Shown here piece after piece: positions 51,162 to 63,932 of a stretch of DNA of 64,000 nt; the first letter of the stretch is position 1; every line of letters begins with the position of its first letter. Position numbers and translations under genes: made by a program. The DNA comes from Guyparkeria hydrothermalis (GTDB lineage Bacteria > Pseudomonadota > Gammaproteobacteria > Halothiobacillales > Halothiobacillaceae), in NCBI RefSeq assembly GCF_023555375.1, contig NZ_JAJSEE010000002.1, positions 1 through 64,000 of the forward strand. The letters are read 5' to 3'. The notes beneath the pieces were generated by a model, which saw nothing but the letters and a program-made list of their open reading frames with translations, had not been told where the DNA came from and did no database searches.

Positions 51162-52043
51162 ATGAGCACGAAACGCAAGGGATTGGGGCGCGGTCTGGAT
51201 GCCCTGCTGGGTACCGCGGAACGGCCCGCCGAGCAGGCCGGCGCGCAACTGCGCGAGCTGGCGGTCGACCTTATCCGTCCCAACCCGTTCCAGCCGCGCA
51301 CCCGCTTCGACGAGGCCGCCCTGACCGAGCTGGCCGACTCGATCCGTGCCCAGGGGGTGATCCAGCCGGTGGTGGTGCGCCGCCGCTCAGGCGAGTACGA
51401 ACTGATCGCCGGGGAGCGCCGCTGGCGGGCCGCGCAGAAGGCGGGTCTCGACCACATCCCGGCAGTCGTGCGCGAGATCGACGACAACCAGGCCGCCGCC
51501 ATGGCCCTGATCGAGAACCTGCAGCGCGAGGATCTCGATGCCATCGAGCAGGCCCAGGCCATGCAGCGGCTGGTCAAGGAATTCGAGCTCACCCACCAGC
51601 AGGTGGCCGACGTGCTGGGCGTATCCCGCCCGGCGGTGAGCAATGCATTGCGCCTGCTCGACCTGGCCTCGCCGGTGCAGAAGCTCCTGCGCGAGCGTCG
51701 GATCGAGGCCGGCCACGCTCGCAGCCTGGCCGCCTTGCCGAAGAAGGAGCAGGCCGGCATCGCCGAGAAGGTGGTGGCCCGCACGCTGACCGTGCGCCAG
51801 GTCGAGTCCATGGTCAGTCGCTACCTCAAGTCAGCGGCGCCTGCCGCCGAGGCCGATGACGACCCGGATACCCGTGCGCTGGAGCGGCGGCTGGGCGAGG
51901 CGCTCGGCACGGCCGTCACCATCCAGGCCAATCGCCGCGGCAAGGGGCGCGTGGTGCTCGGTTTCGACAGCCTCGATCAGCTCGACGGCCTGATCGAGCG
52001 CCTGGTCGGCCGCAACGAGGGCGGGCGCCCCGAGGTCGATTGA
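51162..52043 (+). CDS. parB: chromosome partitioning protein ParB
   Basis: A 293-residue CTP-dependent clamp that loads at parS. Start MSTKRKGLGRGLDALLG, the CTPase motifs (NPFQPR and GERRWRAAQKAG), the helix-turn-helix LTHQQVADVLGVSRPAVSNALRLL and a C-terminal dimerisation region are present. Two parS-like sites lie in this window, near gyrB and before mnmE. Confidence 0.96.
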   Translation: MSTKRKGLGRGLDALLGTAERPAEQAGAQLRELAVDLIRPNPFQPRTRFDEAALTELADSIRAQGVIQPVVVRRRSGEYELIAGERRWRAAQKAGLDHIPAVVREIDDNQAAAMALIENLQREDLDAIEQAQAMQRLVKEFELTHQQVADVLGVSRPAVSNALRLLDLASPVQKLLRERRIEAGHARSLAALPKKEQAGIAEKVVARTLTVRQVESMVSRYLKSAAPAAEADDDPDTRALERRLGEALGTAVTIQANRRGKGRVVLGFDSLDQLDGLIERLVGRNEGGRPEVD

Positions 52044-52164
52044 CCCGAGGCCAGCGTGGGGGCTGACGCGACGCTGACGATGGCGCAGCGTTGCCCGACG
52101 CGCGCCGGCCGAACTCGTTGCTGGCCCGTCGCGCCGATTCCGTAGCCTGCCAAGGCATCCTTGC

Positions 52165-52193
52165 TTGTCGATCGATGAGCGAATCGCTACACT
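52165..52193 (+). promoter_or_regulatory. candidate promoter of the ATP synthase operon
   Basis: TTGTCG and TACACT (four matches each) are separated by 17 bases and lie 25 bases before atpZ, in the 175-base gap after parB. Confidence 0.45.
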
Positions 52194-52218
52194 GACCGCC
52201 AATTTTTGGGCCCCGAAC

Positions 52219-52505
52219 ATGAACGATCGCGACAAGACGCCCGCCGATGCTGGCCAGAAAGGTCAGGGTGGCTACTGGAGCGCGCGCTTCAAGGGGCTGC
52301 TGCAGGTCGGTGCGGGGAACATGTTTGCCTCCAGCATCATCGCCGGGCTGTTGCTCGGCTACCTGCTGGACGCTTGGCTCGATACGGCCCCGATCTTCAT
52401 GTTGATCCTCGGGGCGCTGGGTTTCGTCGCCGGCATGCGCAACGCGAAGAAGGCGCTGCTGGCCACCGGTCGTGACGAGCCGCAAGACAAGGATTCGGGG
52501 CGCCC

Positions 52506-52509
<4 letters not shown>
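52219..52509 (+). CDS. AtpZ/AtpI-type small membrane protein
   Basis: A 96-residue protein with two membrane helices (about 33-54 and 60-79) joined by a short loop. GNMFASSIIAGLLLGYLLDAWLDTAPIFMLILGALGFVAG matches the AtpZ/ATPase gene 1 family seen in front of atp operons, proposed to assist assembly or magnesium uptake. It is followed by the larger AtpI through a four-base overlap. The start is at MNDRDKTP. Confidence 0.82.
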
Positions 52510-53757
<1,248 letters not shown>

Positions 53758-53811
53758 TCACCGACCCGAGTTTCCTTTGACCCTTTGTTTTTCTGATTAG
53801 GAGAAGAAGCC

Positions 53812-54099
53812 ATGACCCCCGATATGCTCGCTACCATCTATGCCTACACCGCTGTTGGCGTTGGTGTGATCCTCGCTGCCGCCGGCCTCGGCTCGGCCAT
53901 CGGCTGGGGCCTGATCTGTTCCAAGACCCTCGAGGGCATCGCGCGTCAGCCGGAGATGCGTCCGCAGCTGATGACCAACATGTTCATCTTCGCTGGTCTG
54001 ATGGAATCCTTCCCGTTCATCATCCTCGCGTTCGCGATGTGGTTCCTGTTCGCCAACCCGTTCGTCGGTGCCCTGACCTCCGCGATTGGCGCCCTCTAA
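53812..54099 (+). CDS. atpE: F0F1 ATP synthase subunit c
   Basis: A 95-residue hairpin proteolipid of the rotor ring. Helix 1 holds the glycine-rich AAAGLGSAIGWG, the polar loop ARQPEM, and helix 2 the ion-binding glutamate in FAGLMESFPFIIL. No glutamine is seen at the helix-1 position of sodium-type rings, so proton coupling is more likely. A strong hairpin follows in the mRNA. Confidence 0.96.
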   Translation: MTPDMLATIYAYTAVGVGVILAAAGLGSAIGWGLICSKTLEGIARQPEMRPQLMTNMFIFAGLMESFPFIILAFAMWFLFANPFVGALTSAIGAL

Positions 54100-54128
54100 A
54101 TCGCGTCCTTCGTGACATCGATTCGGCA

Positions 54129-54154
54129 GACGCGGCGGTTCGATCCGCCGCGTC
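54129..54154 (+). other. intercistronic hairpin between atpE and atpF
   Basis: GACGCGGCGG and CCGCCGCGTC form a perfect ten-base stem with a six-base TTCGAT loop, extendable past a bulge. No T-run follows, so it is not a terminator. It could stabilise the 3' end of the atpE message and raise c-subunit yield. Confidence 0.65.
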
Positions 54155-54197
54155 CTGCTGACCGGAAACCCAATCCGTATTTACGCGAGGGGACATT

Positions 54198-54668
54198 GTG
54201 AGTATTTCGATCACACTGGTTGCTCAGCTGATCGCCTTCGTGCTGATGATCTGGCTGGTCAACAAATATCTGTGGGCGCCGCTCTCCGCACTGATGGAAG
54301 CGCGTCGCAAGAAGATTGCTGACGGCCTGTCCGCTTCCGAGCGCGGCAAGCACGAGCTGAAACTGGCCCAGGAGCGCTCGACCGAGCTGCTGCGCGAGGC
54401 CAAGGACAAGGCGAACGACATCATCGCCCAGGCGAACTCCCGTTCGAACCAGATCCTGGAAGAGGCGCGCAACAACGCCAAGACCGAGGCCGAGCGCATC
54501 GTCGCCCAGGCCAACGCCGAGATCGACCGCGAGGTCAATCGCGCCAAGGAAGAGCTCCGTGCCCAGGTTGCCGATGTGGCGGCCACCGGTGCCGAGCGCA
54601 TCCTCAAGCGCGAGGTGACGGACAAGGACCACGAATCCGCGATCTCAGATCTGATCGCTCGGATCTAA
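54198..54668 (+). CDS. atpF: F0F1 ATP synthase subunit b
   Basis: A 156-residue peripheral-stalk subunit with one N-terminal membrane helix ([19 protein letters not shown]) and a long charged coiled coil. It starts at GTG. Length and sequence ([19 protein letters not shown]) are as in E. coli (156). Confidence 0.96.
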   Translation: MSISITLVAQLIAFVLMIWLVNKYLWAPLSALMEARRKKIADGLSASERGKHELKLAQERSTELLREAKDKANDIIAQANSRSNQILEEARNNAKTEAERIVAQANAEIDREVNRAKEELRAQVADVAATGAERILKREVTDKDHESAISDLIARI

Positions 54669-54684
54669 GACAAGCGGAGGCCCT

Positions 54685-55221
54685 ATGTCTGAGAACACCA
54701 CAGTCGCCATCTCGTACGCGAAGGCAGTGCACGACCTCTGTGCCGATGCGGCACAGGCCAAGCACTGGTCCGAGGCGCTTGCCGGGCTGTCTGCCGTTGC
54801 GCAGAACGCCGACATGGTGGCGTTTCTGGGCGACGAGGCACGCTCCCGTGCCGACCGGCTCGCCGGCTTCATCAAGGTGGTCGAGGACGCCGTCGACGAG
54901 AAGGCGCTCAACCTCGTGCGCCTGCTCGGCGAACGCGACCGCCTCGATCTGCTGCCGGAAGTGGCCGCGGCCTTCGAGAAGCTGCGTGCCGAAGCGGAGC
55001 GCCGCATCGTGGCCTCCGTCGTCTCGGCCAAGCCTCTGACCGACGAGCAGTCGAACCAAATCAAAACAGCGCTCGGCAAGCGACTCGATCGCACCGTAGA
55101 GCTCGAAACTACCGTCGACGAGGACCTCATCGGCGGCGCGATCATCCGCGCCGGTGACCTGGTCATCGACGGATCGATGCGCGGAGAGCTCGAGCATCTT
55201 GCCGTACAAATGAGTCGCTAA
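54685..55221 (+). CDS. atpH: F0F1 ATP synthase subunit delta
   Basis: A 178-residue subunit linking the b stalk to the top of F1. The N-terminal helical region [11 protein letters not shown] and the C-terminal signature [20 protein letters not shown] are typical. Confidence 0.96.
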   Translation: MSENTTVAISYAKAVHDLCADAAQAKHWSEALAGLSAVAQNADMVAFLGDEARSRADRLAGFIKVVEDAVDEKALNLVRLLGERDRLDLLPEVAAAFEKLRAEAERRIVASVVSAKPLTDEQSNQIKTALGKRLDRTVELETTVDEDLIGGAIIRAGDLVIDGSMRGELEHLAVQMSR

Positions 55222-55232
55222 GGAGATCTTCC

Positions 55233-56771
<1,539 letters not shown>

Positions 56772-56786
56772 CCGGGGGGCGAAATC

Positions 56787-57647
56787 ATGGCCGTAGGCAA
56801 AGAGATTCGCACCAAGATCAAGAGCGTCCAGAACACGCGCAAGATCACCAAGGCGATGGAAATGGTGGCCGCATCCAAGATGCGGCGCGCCCAGGAAGCG
56901 ATGGAGGCGACCCGTCCCTACGCCGAGAAGTTTCTCGAGGTAGTGGGTCACATCACCAACGCGCATCCTGAGTACCGCCATCCGCTGATGGTCGAGCGTG
57001 AAGTCAAACGCGTTCTGATGATCGTGGTGACCACGGATCGGGGCCTGTGCGGCGGGCTGAACGTCAACCTGCTCAAGCGCACGGCCGACAAGATTCGGGA
57101 ATACGAGAAGAATGGTGTCGAGGTCGACGTCATCCCGGTCGGCAGCAAGGGCCGCGCTTTCTTCCGCCGGTACGGGGGCAACATCCTGACCTCCGTCACC
57201 GGTCTGGGGGACAAGCCGAACTACGCGGCGATGCGCAAGGCGATCAACGCGGCACTGGCCGCGTTCGAGAACGGCGACATCGACCGGATCGATCTGGCCC
57301 ACAACGAGTTCGTGAACTCGATGAGCCAGAACCCGGTCGTTGAGCAGATCGCGCCCTTGCGGTACCAGGAGGACGAGAGCCTCAAGCATCACTGGGACTA
57401 CATCTACGAGCCGGACTCGGAGATTGTCCTGGATGCGGTGCTCAAGCGGTACCTGTCGGGCCAGATCGTGTCCGCGGCCGTCGAGAACGTGGCATGCGAG
57501 ATGGCGGCACGCCGGATCGCGATGAAGAACGCGTCCGACAACGCCAGCGACATGATCACGGACCTCAAGCTGCAGTACAACAAGGCGCGTCAGGCGGCGA
57601 TCACTCAGGAGATCTCCGAGATCGTGTCCGGCGCGGCCGCCGTGTGA
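56787..57647 (+). CDS. atpG: F0F1 ATP synthase subunit gamma
   Basis: A 286-residue rotor shaft. The N-terminal helix [30 protein letters not shown] and C-terminal helix [17 protein letters not shown] are diagnostic; [11 protein letters not shown] marks the central domain. Confidence 0.97.
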   Translation: MAVGKEIRTKIKSVQNTRKITKAMEMVAASKMRRAQEAMEATRPYAEKFLEVVGHITNAHPEYRHPLMVEREVKRVLMIVVTTDRGLCGGLNVNLLKRTADKIREYEKNGVEVDVIPVGSKGRAFFRRYGGNILTSVTGLGDKPNYAAMRKAINAALAAFENGDIDRIDLAHNEFVNSMSQNPVVEQIAPLRYQEDESLKHHWDYIYEPDSEIVLDAVLKRYLSGQIVSAAVENVACEMAARRIAMKNASDNASDMITDLKLQYNKARQAAITQEISEIVSGAAAV

Positions 57648-59078
<1,431 letters not shown>

Positions 59079-59093
59079 TAACGGAGGTCGACA

Positions 59094-59537
59094 ATGGCTA
59101 TGACTACCCGAGTCGACATCGTCAGCATGGAAAAGCCGATCTTCACCGGGAAGGCGACCTTCGTCACCATCCCGACCGAAGCCGGCGAAATGGGCGTCAC
59201 CGCCCGCCACACGCAGACGTTGTCGGTACTGCGTCCGGGCGAAGTCCGGGTGCATCAGGACGACGGCTCGATCGTGCGCTATTTCGTCGGTTTCGGGGTG
59301 GTCGAAGTCCAGCCCCACGTGGTCAGCATCATTGCTGACTGGGCGCTGACGGAAGAGGACGCGAAGAACCTGGATCCGAACGAACTCGAAGCCCGCATGG
59401 GTGAAGAGGAGGATTACGTTCAGGAGTACGAGCAGCGCGGGCAGCTCGACTTCACCTCGGCCGAGATGATCATGGTCGAGGCGGAAGAACGCCTCAAGTG
59501 GATCAAGTCCATGCGTTCCGCGGGCGGTCGCCACTAA
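59094..59537 (+). CDS. atpC: F0F1 ATP synthase subunit epsilon
   Basis: A 147-residue subunit with an N-terminal beta sandwich (VDIVSMEKPIFTGKATFVTIPTEAGEMGV) and a C-terminal helical hairpin that can inhibit the enzyme. It ends the operon, before an intrinsic terminator. A second ATG two codons in is an alternative start. Confidence 0.95.
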   Translation: MAMTTRVDIVSMEKPIFTGKATFVTIPTEAGEMGVTARHTQTLSVLRPGEVRVHQDDGSIVRYFVGFGVVEVQPHVVSIIADWALTEEDAKNLDPNELEARMGEEEDYVQEYEQRGQLDFTSAEMIMVEAEERLKWIKSMRSAGGRH

Positions 59538-59561
59538 GGCGACGCGTCGGCAGACGTGTTG

Positions 59562-59588
59562 AAAAGGGGCCTTCGGGCTCCTTTTTTG
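59562..59588 (+). terminator. intrinsic terminator of the ATP synthase operon
   Basis: AAAAGGGGCC and GGCTCCTTTT pair with one G-U wobble around a TTCG tetraloop and run into TTTTTT. Confidence 0.9.
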
Positions 59589-59631
59589 TTTCCGCCGTTT
59601 CGATCGGCACGAAACCAGAGGTACGTACGCA

Positions 59632-61017
59632 ATGAAGGATTCCGCAACCGGCCGACTGCACGTGGTGGTGCTTGCCGCGGGCAAGGGCACGCGCATGCGC
59701 TCGAGCAAGCCCAAGGTGCTGCACGAGATCGCCGGGCGATCGATGCTGAGCCACTGCCTGGACACCGCCGCAGCGCTCAATCCGGCCACGATCCGGGTGG
59801 TGATCGGCCACCAGGGCGAGGCGGTGCGCGAGTCGCAGTCCGGTCGCGAGGTCGAGTGGGTCTGGCAGCGCGAGCAGAACGGGACCGGTCACGCGGTCCA
59901 ACTGGGCATCGAGGGCCTGGCGGCCGGGCCCGACGACCGGGTACTGGTGCTGTACGCCGACGTGCCCCTGCTGGGCGCCGACCTCCTCGGGCAGCTGACC
60001 GGCTCCCCTGCGGCGGTGGGCTTGCTGACGGTGCGGATGGACGACCCGACCGGCTATGGCCGCATCATCCGCGACGAGCGCGGCCGGGTGCAGCGCATCG
60101 TCGAGCAGAAGGATGCCAGCGCGGCCGAACGCGAGGTGCGCGAGGTCAACACCGGGATCCTCATGGCGCGTTACGGGGACCTGGTTGCCTGGCTTGACCG
60201 TCTCGAGTCCGGCAACGCCCAGGGCGAGCTCTACCTGACCGACATCGTCGAGATGGCCGCGAGCGAGGACAAGGCAGTCGAGGCCTTGGTCGCCGAGGAT
60301 GTCTGGGCGGTGACCGGGGTGAACGACCGGCTCGCCCTTGCCCGCCTGGAGCGGGTCTACCAGGCGCGCCAGGCCGAGGTGCTGGCCCTGGCCGGCACGA
60401 CGATCATGGACCCGGCCCGCCTGGACATCCGCGGCCGGCTGCATTGCGGCATGGACGTCTCGATCGACGTCGATTGCGTGTTCGAGGGCGAGGTGCGCCT
60501 TGGCGACAACGTGCGCATCGGCCCGCACTGCGTGCTGCGCGACTGCGAGATCGGTCCGAATTCGATCGTGGAGGCCTTCAGCCACCTCGACGGGGTGGTG
60601 ACCGCGGGCGACAACGCGATCGGTCCCTACGCCCGTCTGCGACCCGGCGCGGCGCTGGACTCGGCCGCCAAGATCGGCAACTTCGTCGAGGTGAAGGCCG
60701 CCCGGATCGGCGAGCGCTCCAAGGTCAATCACCTGTCGTACGTGGGCGATGCCCGCGTCGGCGACGACTGCAACCTCGGCGCCGGCACGATCACCTGCAA
60801 CTACGATGGCGCGAACAAGCACCACACGGAGATCGGTGACGGGGTCTTCGTCGGTTCGGCCGTGCAGTTGGTCGCGCCGGTGACCGTCGGCCGCGGCGCG
60901 ACCGTCGGGGCAGGCTCGACCATCACGCGCGACGTCGCCGAGGGGGAGTTGGCCATCGCGCGCAGCCGACAGAAGGGCATCGCCGGCTGGCGACGCCCGC
61001 AGAAAAAGCGCGACTGA
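59632..61017 (+). CDS. glmU: bifunctional GlmU (glucosamine-1-P acetyltransferase / GlcNAc-1-P uridylyltransferase)
   Basis: Makes UDP-GlcNAc for peptidoglycan and LPS. The 461-residue protein has the pyrophosphorylase start VVVLAAGKGTRMRSSKPKVLHEIAG, LYADVPLL, and a left-handed beta-helix acetyltransferase half (about 255-455) with NHLSYVGDARVG and GTITCNYDGANKHHTEIG. The position after atpC is conserved in gammaproteobacteria. Confidence 0.97.
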   Translation: MKDSATGRLHVVVLAAGKGTRMRSSKPKVLHEIAGRSMLSHCLDTAAALNPATIRVVIGHQGEAVRESQSGREVEWVWQREQNGTGHAVQLGIEGLAAGPDDRVLVLYADVPLLGADLLGQLTGSPAAVGLLTVRMDDPTGYGRIIRDERGRVQRIVEQKDASAAEREVREVNTGILMARYGDLVAWLDRLESGNAQGELYLTDIVEMAASEDKAVEALVAEDVWAVTGVNDRLALARLERVYQARQAEVLALAGTTIMDPARLDIRGRLHCGMDVSIDVDCVFEGEVRLGDNVRIGPHCVLRDCEIGPNSIVEAFSHLDGVVTAGDNAIGPYARLRPGAALDSAAKIGNFVEVKAARIGERSKVNHLSYVGDARVGDDCNLGAGTITCNYDGANKHHTEIGDGVFVGSAVQLVAPVTVGRGATVGAGSTITRDVAEGELAIARSRQKGIAGWRRPQKKRD

Positions 61018-61038
61018 ACGAGGCTTTCGACCGGGGGC

Positions 61039-62208
61039 TTATCCCTCCGGCAGGAAACGCCCGAGTACGTCGTTGAGAAAGCGCAGGCCGCGCTCGGTTG
61101 GCCGGATGGTCTGGATGTCCCACTCGATCAACCCGTCGTCCTCCAGCCCACGCAGGGTCTCGGAGACCACGGCGATGGGCATGCCGGTGCGCTCCTGGAA
61201 CAGGCTCACCGGAAAGCCCTCGGTCAGGCGCAGGGCGTTGAGCATGAACTCGAACGGGATTTCCTTGCGGCCGATGTCGTGGGCGTCGACGTTCTCCGGT
61301 TGACCCGCCAGCTCCAGGTACCGGTTGGGGTGGCGGCTGCGCACGCGTCGCTCGATACGGTTCTCCGCCGGGATCGTCAGCTTGCCGTGGGCGCCGGCAC
61401 CGATGCCGAGATAGTCGCCGAACTGCCAATAGTTCATGTTGTGCTGGCAGACGTGATCGGGCTGGGCAAAGGCCGAGATCTCGTAGTGACCGTAGCCGGC
61501 GCCGATCAGTCGCTCACGGCCGGCCTCGCCGATCGCCTCGAGGGTGACATCGGCCGGCAAGGCCGGCGGGCTGAAGGCGAAGGCCGTGTTGGGTTCGATG
61601 GTCAGCTGGTACCAGGACAGGTGCGGTGGCTCGAGCGAGATCGCGGTGTCGATGTCCGCCAGGCCATCGCCTTCCGTCTGCCCGGGCAGGCCGTGCATCA
61701 GGTCGATGTTGAAGCTGTCGAGACCGGCATCGTGCGCCGCCTCGATGGTACGCCAGGCCGCGCGCCGGTCGTGGATGCGGCCCAGTCGCTCAAGCGAGTC
61801 GTCGTTGAAGCTCTGCACGCCGATCGAGACCCGGTTGAAGCCGATGGCGCGGTACTCGGCCAGCCTTGATGCCATGTCGGTGCCCGGGTTGACCTCGAGG
61901 GTCACCTCGCGCGTAAAGCGCAGGTCGAGCAGGGCGCGCAGGCCGGACATCAACCGGTCCAGTGCCTCCGGCGAGAACAGGCTGGGCGTGCCCCCGCCGA
62001 GGAAGATGGTCTCGATCGGCCGGCCCCAGATCAGCGGCAACTCGGGTTCGAGGTCGCGCAGCAGCGCGTCGATGTACTCGGCCTCGGGTAGCTCGCGACC
62101 CTTGAGCCCGTGCGAGTTGAAGTCGCAGTAAGGGCACTTCTCCACGCACCACGGCAGGTGGACGTAGAGCGAGAGCGGCGGGTTGTCGGTGAATTGCAGC
62201 AGGCTCAT
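61039..62208 (-). CDS. hemW: radical SAM heme chaperone HemW
   Basis: A 389-residue protein formerly annotated as a coproporphyrinogen oxidase. The radical-SAM cluster motif is CVEKCPYCDFNSHG near residues 17-30. GGGTPSLFSP and the C-terminal winged-helix region are present. The HNMNYWQFGDYLGIGAGAHGK block is HemW-typical. It binds heme and delivers it to respiratory enzymes. It lies seven bases after rdgB and is likely cotranscribed. Confidence 0.94.
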   Translation of the reverse strand: MSLLQFTDNPPLSLYVHLPWCVEKCPYCDFNSHGLKGRELPEAEYIDALLRDLEPELPLIWGRPIETIFLGGGTPSLFSPEALDRLMSGLRALLDLRFTREVTLEVNPGTDMASRLAEYRAIGFNRVSIGVQSFNDDSLERLGRIHDRRAAWRTIEAAHDAGLDSFNIDLMHGLPGQTEGDGLADIDTAISLEPPHLSWYQLTIEPNTAFAFSPPALPADVTLEAIGEAGRERLIGAGYGHYEISAFAQPDHVCQHNMNYWQFGDYLGIGAGAHGKLTIPAENRIERRVRSRHPNRYLELAGQPENVDAHDIGRKEIPFEFMLNALRLTEGFPVSLFQERTGMPIAVVSETLRGLEDDGLIEWDIQTIRPTERGLRFLNDVLGRFLPEG

Positions 62209-62215
62209 CGGTGGC

Positions 62216-62848
62216 TCACGCGGAATGGATGTCGATCGAGGCGAGTTGCTCGATCAGTTGCTTCAAGGCGCGGGCGCGGTGGCTGACGCGGTGCTTCTCG
62301 TCCGGATCCATCTCGCCGACGCTCATGCCGTGCTCCGGGGAGAAGAACAGCGGGTCGTAGCCGAATCCGCGCGTACCGCGAGGGGCATCGAGCACCTCGC
62401 CTTCCCAGGTGCCCTCGACGACGATCGGCGCCTCGTCCCCGGCGTTCTGGACGAAGGCCAGGGCGCAGACGAAGCGCGCGCTGCGCGGGGCATCCGGGCG
62501 ACGCGCCAGTTCGTCGACCAGCTTGGCGTTGTTCTCGGCATCGCTGGCGTCCTCGCCGGCAAAGCGCGAGGAGAAGATCCCCGGCCGGCCGTCGAGGGCA
62601 TCGACCACCAGCCCGGAATCGTCGCCGATCGCCGGGTGGCCGGTGATCGCCGCGGTGTGTCGCGCCTTGATCAGGGCATTGCCGCGGAAGCTGTCGGCAT
62701 CCTCGGTCGGGGAGGAGACGTTCCAGCCGCGCTGCGAGACGAAGCGCAGCCGCGTCAGCGTGGGGTGGCTTTCAGCCAGCACCCGGCGCATTTCCTCGAA
62801 CTCGGCCATCTTGCCGTCGTTGTTGGTGGCGATCACGATGTCGGTCAT
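62216..62848 (-). CDS. rdgB: XTP/dITP pyrophosphatase
   Basis: Removes non-canonical purine triphosphates such as dITP and XTP. The 210-residue protein has the start IVIATNNDGKMAEF, DDSGLVVDALDGRPGIFSSRFAGEDA, GTRGFGYDPLFF and EKHRVSHRARAL. The start is at MTDIVIAT. The rdgB-hemW pair is conserved. Confidence 0.96.
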   Translation of the reverse strand: MTDIVIATNNDGKMAEFEEMRRVLAESHPTLTRLRFVSQRGWNVSSPTEDADSFRGNALIKARHTAAITGHPAIGDDSGLVVDALDGRPGIFSSRFAGEDASDAENNAKLVDELARRPDAPRSARFVCALAFVQNAGDEAPIVVEGTWEGEVLDAPRGTRGFGYDPLFFSPEHGMSVGEMDPDEKHRVSHRARALKQLIEQLASIDIHSA

Positions 62849-62939
62849 TCGGGCGTCCCGGTCGGTTGATGCAGGCAGCGAGGATACCTGCAACCGGGCA
62901 CTCCTGCAGTGCCCCGGGTCGCCTCGGGCAAGGCGGTGG

Positions 62940-62968
62940 TTGCCAAAGCGGGCCGGATCGGCTATATT
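62940..62968 (+). promoter_or_regulatory. rpmJ promoter
   Basis: TTGCCA and TATATT, five matches each, are separated by exactly 17 bases and lie about 45 bases before rpmJ. No Zur-type palindrome overlaps it. Confidence 0.7.
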
Positions 62969-63013
62969 GCCGCGCTTTGTGTGGAACCGAGCGGATTAGC
63001 GAAAGGGGCGTCC

Positions 63014-63139
63014 ATGAAAATTCTGTCTTCTCTCAAGTCAGCCAAGAAGCGACACAAGGACTGCCAGGTCGTTCGTCGTCGCGGCAAGGTTTACGTCATC
63101 AACAAGACCAACCCGCGCTTCAAGGCCCGTCAGCGCTAA
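63014..63139 (+). CDS. rpmJ: 50S ribosomal protein bL36, zinc-independent type
   Basis: A 41-residue bL36 of the YkgO type ([20 protein letters not shown]). It has a single cysteine and lacks the four-ligand zinc ribbon of the ordinary form. In many bacteria this paralog replaces the zinc form under zinc limitation. A spc-operon L36 cannot be checked here. GAAAGGGG precedes the ATG. Confidence 0.95.
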   Translation: MKILSSLKSAKKRHKDCQVVRRRGKVYVINKTNPRFKARQR

Positions 63140-63164
63140 GGCGACCGACGGACTGATGCGTGAC

Positions 63165-63192
63165 ACAAGGCCCCGCCTCGGCGGGGCCTTGT
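63165..63192 (+). terminator. strong hairpin after rpmJ
   Basis: ACAAGGCCCCGC and GCGGGGCCTTGT form a perfect 12-base stem with a CTCG loop, extendable by GAC/GTC. There is no good T-run after it, so it is a terminator by position and stem strength only. Confidence 0.7.
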
Positions 63193-63203
63193 CGTGTCCG
63201 GGG

Positions 63204-63231
63204 CTTGAAAATTCCCGAGCTCGACCTACAT
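63204..63231 (+). promoter_or_regulatory. candidate heat-shock (sigma-32) promoter of hsp20
   Basis: CTTGAAA is an exact sigma-32 -35 core. The -10 region fourteen bases on (CCTACAT) is a poor match to CCCCATNT. The position before a small heat-shock gene supports it. Confidence 0.4.
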
Positions 63232-63287
63232 CGAACGCATGAACAAGGCATTGGCCAGTCATTGAACATCGAGAGGAGGTGTTGAAC

Positions 63288-63752
63288 ATGGCTATCGTGC
63301 GTTACAAGCCGGAAGGTCAGACCCGCAACCACCCCTGGGGTATGCTGGATCAGCTCTATCGCGAGATGAACTCGCTGTTCGAGCCGAGCCTCAGCGAGGG
63401 GGGCGACGAGGGCAAGCTCGAGATCGCGGACTGGGCGCCGGCGGTCGACATCAAGGAAAACGAAAACGCCTACGAGTTGCACGTCGACCTGCCGGGCGTC
63501 GACCCGAAGAGCGTCGAGGTCACGGCCGACAACGGCGTGCTCGAGATCAAGGGCGAGCGCAACTCGGAGCTGAAGAAGTCCCAGGATGGCTACTCGCGCA
63601 TCGAGCGTCACTACGGGCGTTTCTATCGCCGCTTCACCCTGCCCGAGCAGGTGGATGCCGACGGCATCAAGGCGAGCTCCGAGCACGGGGTGCTCACCGT
63701 GACGATCCCCAAGGCGGAAAGCTCCAAGCCGCGGCGCATCGAGGTGAGCTGA
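63288..63752 (+). CDS. small heat-shock protein Hsp20
   Basis: A 154-residue alpha-crystallin-type holdase. The crystallin domain spans about 45-145 (WAPAVDIKENENAYELHVDLPGVD, ending GVLTVTIPK). GAGAGGAGG eight bases before the ATG decides this start over an in-frame GTG. The C-terminal IEV motif (RRIEVS) that mediates oligomerisation is present. A DnaJ-like gene follows. Confidence 0.95.
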   Translation: MAIVRYKPEGQTRNHPWGMLDQLYREMNSLFEPSLSEGGDEGKLEIADWAPAVDIKENENAYELHVDLPGVDPKSVEVTADNGVLEIKGERNSELKKSQDGYSRIERHYGRFYRRFTLPEQVDADGIKASSEHGVLTVTIPKAESSKPRRIEVS

Positions 63753-63783
63753 TCCGCTCCGGCCGCCGGCCGCGGATGCACGC

Positions 63784-63810
63784 GAAAAGCCCGGCGGCCC
63801 CGGGCTTTTC
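63784..63810 (+). terminator. intrinsic terminator after hsp20
   Basis: GAAAAGCCCGG and CCGGGCTTTTC form an 11-base stem, giving a T-rich end. It may act in both directions. Confidence 0.75.
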
Positions 63811-63932
63811 CTCTTTGGGCTTTTCTTTAATTTCCGGCGTGCCGAAAGCCCGACCCAACCCCGACGGCCCGGGGCGGGTTTTCGAGACGCCGGCCAGACG
63901 GCAAACCGAACATCACTCGGAGGAGTGCAGGC

